Source: Rickettsiales bacterium (GTDB lineage Bacteria; Pseudomonadota; Alphaproteobacteria; Rickettsiales; UBA1997). From it: a DNA stretch of 12,318 bases. Position numbers and translations under genes: made by a program. Position 1 is the first letter of the stretch; every line of letters starts with the position of its first letter. This document shows positions 7,088 through 12,318 of the stretch, piece by piece. The stretch spans positions 1 through 12,318 of the forward strand of contig CANGQE010000016.1 in assembly GCA_947455845.1 (NCBI GenBank), in the 5' to 3' direction. Below the pieces are notes generated by a model, which ran no database searches, was not told the DNA's origin, and saw nothing but the letters and a program-made list of their open reading frames with translations.

Positions 7088-7120
7088 GGTGGACCCCGCA
7101 GCAAGTGCGGGGTGACAATG
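7088..7120 (-). repeat. GC-rich GTCA-family palindrome, right copy of inverted pair 2
   Basis: This is the inverted partner of 7010-7042, separated from it by 45 AT-rich bases. Together they could fold into a stem of about 33 bp able to halt transcription from both sides, although no T-run follows. An incomplete AT-type copy (GTCATCCTGAA, 7128-7138) lies just beyond it, next to the purD stop codon. Confidence 0.9.
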
Positions 7121-7143
7121 CGTGAAGGTCATCCTGAATTTGA

Positions 7144-8421
7144 TTAAGCCTTCCTCGCAATATCTCTTCTAACAAATCCTTCTTTCCAATCAATTAAATC
7201 TACAGCTTCGTAGGCCTTATCGCGGGCGGTTTGGAAGGAGTCCGAGATGGCAACTATGTTTAAAACGCGGCCGCCGTTGGCTAGGATTTTTCCTGCAGAA
7301 TAGGTGGTTCCGGCGTGGAGGATTTTTACACCTTCAACTTTTTTGGCGGCTTCTAAATTTTTAATTTCAGTGCCTTTTTCGTAGGCTTCAGGATAGCCAT
7401 TGGCGCACATTACGACGCAGACTAATTTTTTTTCTTCGTCAAACTCGACTTTGATTTGGCCTAAATTTCCGTCAATTGCAGCTTCAATCAAATCAATAAA
7501 ATCAGATTTAATTCTCGGCAAAATAACTTGCGTTTCGGGGTCACCAAATCGGGCATTAAATTCCAAAAGTTTTGGGCCGTTTTTGCCGATCATTAGTCCG
7601 GCAAATAAAATTCCGACAAATGGCGCGCCAACATTGGTAAGGCCGCTTAGAGTTGGAATGATGGTGCTGGCGATAATTTCATCTTCCATTTCTTGGTTTA
7701 TGAAAGGAGAGGGGGCGAAGGTTCCCATGCCGCCGGTGTTGGGGCCGGTTTCATTTTCGCCGACTTTTTTGTGGTCGTGGGCGAAGCCTAGGGGTACAAA
7801 ATTTTTGCCGTCGCAAATTACAAAATAGCTGGCTTCGAAACCGTCTAAAAATTCTTCAATGATTATTTTCTTGCCGGCATCGCCAAATTTTCCTAAGAAA
7901 AACTCAGTGATGTTTTCTTCGGCTTCTTGCAAATCTTGAGCAATGATTACACCTTTGCCGGCAGCTAGTCCGTCGGCTTTAATGACACAAGGAAAACCAA
8001 GTTTTTTAACAAAATTAATGGCAGGATCTTTTTCAAAAAAAACTTCGTAAGCAGCAGTTGGTACATCATTATCCACCGCGATTTGTTTCATGAAAATTTT
8101 AGAGCCTTCCAGTTGAGCAGCTTTTTTGGAAGGGCCGAAAGCGCGGATTTCGGCTTTTTGTAAATCGTCAACCAAGCCAGCAACTAAAGGCTGCTCAGGG
8201 CCAACAAAAACGAAATCGATTTTTTCTTTTTGGCAGAATTGAATGATTTTGTCGTGCTCGTCAATTTTGATGCCATCAACAATCTCAGCCAACTCAGAAA
8301 TTCCAGCATTACCCGGTAAAGCAAAAAGTTTGGTTTCTTGCGGAGATTTCTTAAACTGCTCACAAATAGCGTGTTCTCTGCCACCAGAGCCGATCACTAG
8401 AATTTTTTTAGTCTTAATCAT
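7144..8421 (-). CDS. purD: Phosphoribosylamine-glycine ligase (GARS)
   Basis: PurD joins glycine to 5-phosphoribosylamine using ATP, the second step of purine synthesis. From the preferred start at 8421 the protein has 425 residues and opens with the typical beta strand and loop KKILVIGSGGREHAI. An ATG five codons upstream (8436) is in frame but lies inside a heptamer repeat array and adds MLNES, which the family lacks. ATP-grasp features are intact: FPCVIKADGLAAGKGV (about 144-158), EEFLDGFEASYF, GPNTGGMGTFAPSPF and EFNARFGDPETQ. The C-terminal biotin-carboxylase-like domain (GRVLNIVAISD) is complete. It is transcribed alone and diverges from phoU. purN, the next pathway step, lies about 2.8 kb away on the other strand, so the pathway genes are near each other but not in an operon. 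Confidence 0.96.
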   Translation of the reverse strand: MIKTKKILVIGSGGREHAICEQFKKSPQETKLFALPGNAGISELAEIVDGIKIDEHDKIIQFCQKEKIDFVFVGPEQPLVAGLVDDLQKAEIRAFGPSKKAAQLEGSKIFMKQIAVDNDVPTAAYEVFFEKDPAINFVKKLGFPCVIKADGLAAGKGVIIAQDLQEAEENITEFFLGKFGDAGKKIIIEEFLDGFEASYFVICDGKNFVPLGFAHDHKKVGENETGPNTGGMGTFAPSPFINQEMEDEIIASTIIPTLSGLTNVGAPFVGILFAGLMIGKNGPKLLEFNARFGDPETQVILPRIKSDFIDLIEAAIDGNLGQIKVEFDEEKKLVCVVMCANGYPEAYEKGTEIKNLEAAKKVEGVKILHAGTTYSAGKILANGGRVLNIVAISDSFQTARDKAYEAVDLIDWKEGFVRRDIARKA

Positions 8422-8429
8422 AGATTCAT

Positions 8430-8460
8430 TTAACATTTAACATTTAACAATTAACAATTG
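8430..8460. repeat. Heptamer tandem array (TTAACAW x4)
   Basis: Four consecutive 7-bp units run from 8430 to 8457 (TTAACAT twice, TTAACAA twice), ending in TTG. The array is the inverted counterpart of the (GTTAATT)4 array at 8475-8502, so together they can form an AT-rich hairpin. It overlaps the extreme 5' end of the longer purD start and the upstream region of purD. Confidence 0.85.
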
Positions 8461-8474
8461 CTAAATCCTGAACT

Positions 8475-8502
8475 GTTAATTGTTAATTGTTAATTGTTAA
8501 TT
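8475..8502. repeat. Heptamer tandem array (GTTAATT x4)
   Basis: Four perfect copies of GTTAATT end 3 bp before the phoU ATG. They occupy the place where a ribosome-binding site would lie, and none is visible. Unit copy number is likely to vary by slippage. The same unit occurs in the trpB-trpA gap, and a TTAATTC variant occurs before the deformylase gene. Confidence 0.88.
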
Positions 8503-8505
8503 CCC

Positions 8506-9165
8506 ATGAGCCTAAAAGAACATACCGTAAAATCTTACGACAAAGATTTGCAAGCAATCGCCTCCACTTTGGATGATATGTTGCAACTTGTGCTAGAGTC
8601 AGTTGACATTGTGGTAGAGATGATTCGTTTACGTGACAAAAGCTTCATCGAAAAAATCGAAGCTCACGATTACAAAATAAATACTCTCGATCATTTAGTC
8701 GAAAGAAAAGTTACGGCGATGTTGGCGATGCGTCAGCCGATGGCAGTGGATTTGCGCTACATTATTTCGTCACTGAAAGTGTCGTCTAACCTTGAGCGCA
8801 GTGGTGATCAGTCTAAAAGTGTAATTAAAAAAATTGCTTTGATCGGTGAAGAAAAATTTGAAGATGATGTAGAAAAATCACTAATTTCAATGATCGAGCT
8901 TTCCAAAGAAATGGTGGTTAAAGCGGTTAAATCTTTTAACGATCAAGATGCCGAAATGGCGGAAACGGTTTTGAAGCAAGATGATGAGATTGACCAGATC
9001 TACAGCGATTTATTCAGAATCATGGAACATGAAAATTTCAGTAAAGAGCAGGTGAAGAAAATCACCAACACGCTTTTTATTGCTAAAAGTTTTGAGCGCC
9101 TTGCTGACCATTCAACCAACATTGCCGAAATCGCGCAATTTGTTGTAACCGGAGAAATTAAGTAG
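8506..9165 (+). CDS. phoU: Phosphate signalling protein PhoU
   Basis: The 219-residue all-helical protein matches PhoU, a cytoplasmic regulator that links the Pst phosphate transporter to the PhoR sensor kinase and restrains phosphate uptake. It has the two repeated three-helix halves, each with the metal-binding E-x-x-x-D motif: NLERSGDQS (Glu97 to Asp101) and FERLADHSTNIAE (Glu197 to Asp201). The ATG at 8506 gives the usual N-terminus SLKEHTVKSYDKDLQ. A TTG four codons earlier is open but falls in the heptamer array and is less likely. PhoU normally sits with pstSCAB and phoB. Here it is divergent from purD and overlaps lipA by one base, so it is detached from the Pst cluster in this window. 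Control by the flanking repeats is possible but unproven. Confidence 0.93.
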   Translation: MSLKEHTVKSYDKDLQAIASTLDDMLQLVLESVDIVVEMIRLRDKSFIEKIEAHDYKINTLDHLVERKVTAMLAMRQPMAVDLRYIISSLKVSSNLERSGDQSKSVIKKIALIGEEKFEDDVEKSLISMIELSKEMVVKAVKSFNDQDAEMAETVLKQDDEIDQIYSDLFRIMEHENFSKEQVKKITNTLFIAKSFERLADHSTNIAEIAQFVVTGEIK

Positions 9166-10142
9166 TGTTGACCAGAGAAGATAAAAAAGAATCAGGGCAA
9201 ATTGCTAAGCGCGACAACAAAGATTTGATGGGATTTGCTGAGAATTTTCCCAAAGAAAAAATGGAACGTAAACCCGACTGGATTCGCGTTAAAGCGCCCG
9301 TCTCCAAAGGTTACTACGAGACCAAAGAAATGTTGAACAAACATAAATTACACACTGTTTGTGAGGAAGCTGCTTGCCCGAATATCGGCGAATGCTGGGC
9401 ACAGAAGCATGCGACGGTGATGATTTTAGGTTCGGTTTGTACGAGAGCTTGTTCTTTTTGCAACATTGAAACCGGTAAGCCTGACGCCGTAAATCCGCAC
9501 GAGCCGGAAAATGTTGGCGATGTGGCAAAAGTTTCAGGATTAAAGCATTTGGTAATTACTTCAGTTGACCGCGATGATTTGCCTGATGGCGGTGCTGACC
9601 AATTTGTAAAGTGTATTGAAAGCGTTCGCCGCAAGGCTCCGCAAACTACGATTGAAATTTTAACGCCTGACTTTTTACGTAAAAATGGGGCGCTGGAAAA
9701 AGTTGTAGCCTCTAAGCCTGACGTCTTTAATCACAATATTGAAACCGTCCCCGGTCTTTACACTCATATCCGTCCCGGTGCGCGTTACTTCCATTCTTTG
9801 TGGTTGTTAAAACGGGTTAAAGAACTTGATCCGCTAATGTTTACCAAGTCGGGTTTAATGGTTGGCCTTGGCGAAACTAAAGAACAAGTTTTACAAGTAA
9901 TGGATGACATGCGCTGCGCCGACATTGATTTTCTAACCATCGGCCAATATCTACGCCCAACCTTGCGCCATGCGCCCGTTGACCGCTACGTTCATCCTGA
10001 TGAGTTCGAGTTTTACAAAAAAATGGCTTACAATAAGGGATTTTTGATGGTGTCTTCAAGTCCGTTGACGAGGTCTTCTTACCATGCGGGAGATGATTTT
10101 GCGAAGATGCGGGATGAGAGAATTAAGAGGTTGGGAAGTTAG
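9165..10142 (+). CDS. lipA: Lipoyl synthase
   Basis: LipA is a radical-SAM enzyme that inserts two sulfurs into protein-bound octanoyl groups to make lipoyl cofactors for pyruvate and 2-oxoglutarate dehydrogenases. Both iron-sulfur sets are present: the auxiliary cluster cysteines Cys66, Cys71 and Cys77 (CEEAACPNIGEC) and the radical-SAM CX3CX2C cysteines Cys92, Cys96 and Cys99 (CTRACSFC). The C-terminal RSSY (303-306), which ligates the auxiliary cluster, is also there. The GTG at 9165 overlaps the phoU TAG by one base and has GGAG about 10 nt upstream. An ATG at residue 22 (MGFAENF) is a possible alternative, because the first 20 residues are poorly conserved charged sequence. Coupling to phoU is unusual. 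No lipB is seen. Confidence 0.96.
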   Translation: MLTREDKKESGQIAKRDNKDLMGFAENFPKEKMERKPDWIRVKAPVSKGYYETKEMLNKHKLHTVCEEAACPNIGECWAQKHATVMILGSVCTRACSFCNIETGKPDAVNPHEPENVGDVAKVSGLKHLVITSVDRDDLPDGGADQFVKCIESVRRKAPQTTIEILTPDFLRKNGALEKVVASKPDVFNHNIETVPGLYTHIRPGARYFHSLWLLKRVKELDPLMFTKSGLMVGLGETKEQVLQVMDDMRCADIDFLTIGQYLRPTLRHAPVDRYVHPDEFEFYKKMAYNKGFLMVSSSPLTRSSYHAGDDFAKMRDERIKRLGS

Positions 10143-10156
10143 TGTATGAGAGGGAT

Positions 10157-10181
10157 AGATCCTGAACTTCTTTCAGGATCT
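10157..10181. repeat. Single symmetric palindrome related to the GTCA family
   Basis: A perfect 10-bp stem (AGATCCTGAA/TTCAGGATCT) encloses loop CTTCT. It shares the CCTGAA/TTCAGG core with the AT-type palindromes, but both arms now end in AGATC, so it is symmetric, and it stands alone. It follows lipA by 14 bp. There is no T-run, so it is at best a weak transcript end. Confidence 0.8.
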
Positions 10182-10210
10182 GTGCTTGCAACCAAGGTAA
10201 ATCAAAAATC

Positions 10211-10534
10211 ATGAAAAGCTCAGGAATTAGATTATTTTCCAGCGTTAGAGCCAGACTTCCAGATAAGTTAGTCAAAAATTTAGAGCAAAATTTTGGCGGA
10301 ACAGGCAAAGAAGATTTTAGGTGTTTGATGAATAAAAAGATGAGTTTGGATAGTGCTGATAAGGTGTTCGAGTTTTTAAATCACGAAATAAAAAGAGGTT
10401 GCGATCAATCGCTGAGATTTGCCCAAGCCTTAACCACCGTGAGGCAACAAGATTCTTATACGGGTTTGTTTTACAAAATGCTTCAGCAGATATTGGTGTG
10501 GCGCAGTATCTTTCTGATGCGATTGCTAGTCTGA
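10211..10534 (+). pseudogene. N-terminal part of the frameshifted TauD-like dioxygenase gene
   Basis: This frame starts at an ATG 30 bp after the single palindrome and encodes about 75 plausible residues (from MKSSGIRLFSS to RFAQALTT) before it drifts into sequence that does not fit the family and stops at 10534. The dioxygenase continues in the -1 frame from about 10360-10450. The last in-frame residues (LLFYKM-type tail through MRLLV) overlap the real coding of the other frame and are probably never a product. Alone this piece has no catalytic residue. It is the start of the gene described in the next entry, and a one-base deletion in the 10360-10450 stretch would explain the split. Confidence 0.6.
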
Positions 10535-11193
10535 TTAATCCGCAAGCTACTTTGAACAACCATTCTTTGGTTAGCGGTGTAGGTGTGGATATTTTGTCAC
10601 ACAATGACGGGGTAGCTCGGGGCAGTGATTTTAAATTGGATTTGCTGATGTTGACGTCTATTGAATCAAAAGGCACAGTGCGCACTTACAAAATGGATTT
10701 GGAGAAGATTTGGCAGAGGTTGCCCGAGCATGTGCAAGAAATTTTATCTCAGCCAATGTTTGGATATGTCCACCAGTCAGGCAGCGAAGGCTTCCATATT
10801 TCTCGTGAAATTGCGGACTCTTTAAAATCAAAAATTCTCTACAAGGATGAAAATGATGTTTTGCGGGTGAATTTTCGTTACGACCGCAAAGGTGAATTAA
10901 TTTTTAATCCGCGACTAACAGAATTTTCCAATGATGCGGTAAAAGATGCGATCAAGCAAGTTCACGAGGTGGTTCAAGATATTTACGCTAAAGGCGAAGT
11001 GGAATCATTTTTTATTAAGCGTAACGAGATGTTGCTGCTGAAAAATCATCAAACGCTGCATGGTCGTGATTTGAGTAGTAGGGATAACCAGCGCTGCATA
11101 CTGGGTGCTTCTTACATTTTTCCAGACACTGCGATTGAGAATGCTAAAAGTTATGAGTTTAGGATTGTGGAATTGGCAGACAAGGTTAGATAA
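10399..11193 (+). CDS. TauD/TfdA-like 2-oxoglutarate/Fe(II) dioxygenase, frameshifted
   Basis: This frame carries the catalytic core of a clavaminate synthase/TauD-type oxygenase, an enzyme class that hydroxylates small molecules using 2-oxoglutarate, Fe(II) and oxygen. The iron triad is visible as His68 and Asp70 in DILSHNDG, and His221 in NHQTLHGRD. Arg232 (QRCILGASY) is placed to bind 2-oxoglutarate. Residues are numbered from the TTG at 10399, which is only the first possible start in this frame (open from 10363), and no good ATG precedes the core. With the upstream fragment the gene would be about 327 residues, the usual size for this family. The downstream frame has no further stops and all metal ligands remain, so the break is recent, an assembly error or a programmed shift. 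The substrate is unknown and the neighbours (lipA, purN) give no hint. Confidence 0.75.
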   Translation: MRSIAEICPSLNHREATRFLYGFVLQNASADIGVAQYLSDAIASLINPQATLNNHSLVSGVGVDILSHNDGVARGSDFKLDLLMLTSIESKGTVRTYKMDLEKIWQRLPEHVQEILSQPMFGYVHQSGSEGFHISREIADSLKSKILYKDENDVLRVNFRYDRKGELIFNPRLTEFSNDAVKDAIKQVHEVVQDIYAKGEVESFFIKRNEMLLLKNHQTLHGRDLSSRDNQRCILGASYIFPDTAIENAKSYEFRIVELADKVR

Positions 11194-11232
11194 TTAAATC
11201 GCCCAACTCAGTACTAAATAAACCAAATCAAA

Positions 11233-11817
11233 ATGACTAAAAAAACCAAAACCGCGATTTTAATTTCAGGGCGCGGGTCTAATATGCAGGCGATTGTAAA
11301 AGCTTGTGAGAGTTCAGATTTTCCGGCGCAAGTAGTGTTGGTTCTGTCCAATAAAGTTGATGCCGAAGGACTAAAATTTGCCGAATCCAAAGGCATTAAA
11401 ACGGCTTTCGTAAATCACCGCGAATTTACTTCGCGCGAAGATTTTGACAAAAAAGTCAGTGAAGAAATTGAGAAGTCAGGTGCAGAATTAGTCTGCCTCG
11501 CCGGCTTCATGCGTCTGCTTTCCAGCTGGTTTGTTGAACGATGGTTTGATAAATTAATTAACATTCACCCATCACTTCTGCCTGAATTTAAAGGGGCAGA
11601 TGCAGTTGGCGACGCGATTAAAGCGGGAGCCAAAAAGTCAGGATGCACGGTGCATTTTGTCCGCGAAGAAATGGATTCAGGGCCAATTATTTTACAGGCC
11701 GAAGTAGAAGTTTTAGCAAATGACAATAAAGAAACTCTTGCAGCAAAAATTCTGAAAGAGGAACATCGGGTTTATCCGGAAGCTTTGAGGGTGGTTTGTG
11801 AGAGATCTAAAGGGTAG
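11233..11817 (+). CDS. purN: Phosphoribosylglycinamide formyltransferase (GART)
   Basis: PurN transfers a formyl group from 10-formyl-THF to glycinamide ribonucleotide, the third step of purine synthesis and the one following PurD. The phosphate-binding loop ISGRGSNMQAIV (11-22) is intact, as are the catalytic residues Asn110 and His112 in INIHPSLLP and Asp148 in GCTVHFVREEMDSGPII. LAGFMRLL (89-96) and EEHRVYPEAL near the end are typical. At 194 residues it is full length for the bacterial monofunctional enzyme. The segment after SLLPEF reads KGADAVGDAIKAG, where most PurN proteins have KGLHTHERAL. Loss of the usual H-x-H in this substrate loop is notable but common in some alphaproteobacterial copies. 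It is separated from the dioxygenase by 39 bp. purM, its usual partner, is absent here. Confidence 0.95.
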   Translation: MTKKTKTAILISGRGSNMQAIVKACESSDFPAQVVLVLSNKVDAEGLKFAESKGIKTAFVNHREFTSREDFDKKVSEEIEKSGAELVCLAGFMRLLSSWFVERWFDKLINIHPSLLPEFKGADAVGDAIKAGAKKSGCTVHFVREEMDSGPIILQAEVEVLANDNKETLAAKILKEEHRVYPEALRVVCERSKG

Positions 11818-11830
11818 ATTTGCACAGTGA

Positions 11831-11860
11831 GAATAGATCCTGAAACAAGTTCAGGATGAC
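11831..11860 (-). repeat. GTCA palindrome, left copy of inverted pair 3
   Basis: This 30-bp unit is the exact reverse complement of 11886-11915, 25 bp apart, so a 30-bp stem with a 25-nt loop is possible just after purN. Over 29 bp it is identical to the pair upstream of mraZ. Confidence 0.92.
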
Positions 11861-11885
11861 GGTAACTCTAATATCTCCCTTAGCT

Positions 11886-11915
11886 GTCATCCTGAACTTG
11901 TTTCAGGATCTATTC
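11886..11915 (+). repeat. GTCA palindrome, right copy of inverted pair 3
   Basis: This is the inverted partner of 11831-11860. It has the same head-to-head arrangement as at the other two loci, with the GTCA ends facing inward. It may act as a transcript-stabilising or terminating hairpin after purN, but no T-run follows. Confidence 0.92.
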
Positions 11916-11963
11916 ACAACAAAGTCTAATTACTTAACTTCCAAATTCTTACTTACTAAACTC

Positions 11964-11991
11964 CTAATTCTTAATTCTAAATTCTTAATTT
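11964..11991. repeat. Heptamer array (TTAATTC-type x4) before the deformylase gene
   Basis: Four consecutive 7-bp units (CTAATTC, TTAATTC, TAAATTC, TTAATTT) lie 17 bp upstream of the deformylase ATG. The unit differs from the phoU/trp heptamer by G to C at one position. It is imperfect and so probably older or under less recent slippage. Confidence 0.6.
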
Positions 11992-12008
11992 TTCTTACCT
12001 CCACTCTC

Positions 12009-12318
12009 ATGAAAGTCCTCCCACTAATACTCGCCCCCAATCCTATCCTAAAAAAAGTCTCCCAACCGGTTGAGACAATTGATGACGCTTTGCGCCAATT
12101 CATGCGCGATATGGTGAGCACAATGTATTCTGAGCATGGTGTGGGATTGGCGGCGGTACAAGTTGGAGTCCTAAAAAGAGTTTTGGTGATTGATGTTGAT
12201 TATGAAGTTGAGGATCACCACCACCATCACGATCATCATGGTTGTGGGGGGATTCACGTTGCTAACACCAATCCGCGTTTTTTTATCAATCCTGAAATTA
12301 TTGAATCTTCTGAGGATT
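12009..12318 (+). CDS. def: Peptide deformylase, N-terminal part, with a His-rich insertion
   Basis: Peptide deformylase removes the formyl group from the initiator methionine of new proteins. The first 103 residues are in the window and the gene runs off the end. The start MKVLPLILAPNPILKKVSQPV and motif 1, GVGLAAVQVG (44-53, with the conserved Gln51), are typical, and VLKRVLVIDVDYE resembles Rickettsiales enzymes. After VDYEVED comes an unusual stretch, residues 70-83: five His, Asp, two His, then GCGG and another His. It stands where relatives have a short variable loop before FFINPEII. Motifs 2 (EGCLS) and 3 (HExxH) would lie beyond the window, so activity cannot be judged. The His-rich loop may hold metal for the iron- or zinc-dependent active site, which is inference. 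Confidence 0.9.
   Translation, partial: MKVLPLILAPNPILKKVSQPVETIDDALRQFMRDMVSTMYSEHGVGLAAVQVGVLKRVLVIDVDYEVEDHHHHHDHHGCGGIHVANTNPRFFINPEIIESSED

Noticed and set aside
7010..7120. Classic bidirectional intrinsic terminator between ftsL and purD
   Set aside because: The stem is strong but no T-run follows on either strand, and the same pairs occur in divergent and tandem settings.
7400..7828. 142-residue plus-strand frame within purD
   Set aside because: It is antisense to conserved PurD motifs, and its open length follows from purD codon use.
8430..8502. CRISPR-like array
   Set aside because: Units are 7 bp in direct tandem with no spacers and no cas genes nearby. This is a simple-sequence repeat.
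10317..10685. 122-residue minus-strand frame across the dioxygenase frameshift
   Set aside because: It is open by chance opposite the coding strand. The plus strand carries the catalytic motifs.

Overview
The window looks like chromosomal DNA of an AT-rich alphaproteobacterium. The evidence is the DUF4164-like/zapA/5-formyl-THF cyclo-ligase block, a Rickettsiales-like peptide deformylase N-terminus, the style of ArgJ, LipA and RsmH, and dispersed GTCA-headed palindromes of a kind common in alphaproteobacterial genomes. Its tryptophan, arginine and purine genes argue against a strongly reduced Rickettsia-type parasite. A free-living or mildly host-associated AT-rich lineage fits better. This placement is inference from protein style, not from a search.

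Layout. Positions 22-4834 are all on the minus strand and read, in transcription order, trpB, trpA, argJ, a DUF4164-like coiled-coil gene, zapA and the cyclo-ligase. argJ, the coiled-coil gene and zapA are separated by only 2 nt each. Positions 4835-5211 are a divergent control region holding an inverted pair of palindromes, a TTGACA-type promoter and a 10-bp-periodic TCC array that is a good candidate for an MraZ operator. Then come mraZ, rsmH and ftsL on the plus strand (5212-6975), the head of the dcw cell-division cluster. The cluster stops there instead of continuing into ftsI and mur genes. A second inverted palindrome pair separates ftsL from the convergent purD (minus). purD and phoU diverge from a region built of 7-bp tandem repeats. 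phoU overlaps lipA by one base. After lipA come a frameshifted TauD-like 2-oxoglutarate/Fe(II) dioxygenase gene, purN, a third inverted palindrome pair, and a peptide deformylase gene that runs off the end.

Function. The genes are mostly housekeeping: tryptophan synthase, the arginine acetyl cycle, two steps of purine synthesis (purD, purN), folate one-carbon supply (cyclo-ligase, which feeds purN), lipoate synthesis, division (ZapA, MraZ, RsmH, FtsL), phosphate signalling (PhoU) and protein maturation (deformylase).

The most interesting material is non-coding. There is a palindrome family with compensatory stem changes found as inverted pairs at three loci, heptamer arrays at three intergenic sites, and the MraZ operator candidate. 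Two coding oddities stand out: the dioxygenase frameshift and a His-rich insertion in the deformylase. I see no CRISPR array, tRNA, rRNA, transposase or clearly new multi-gene system.
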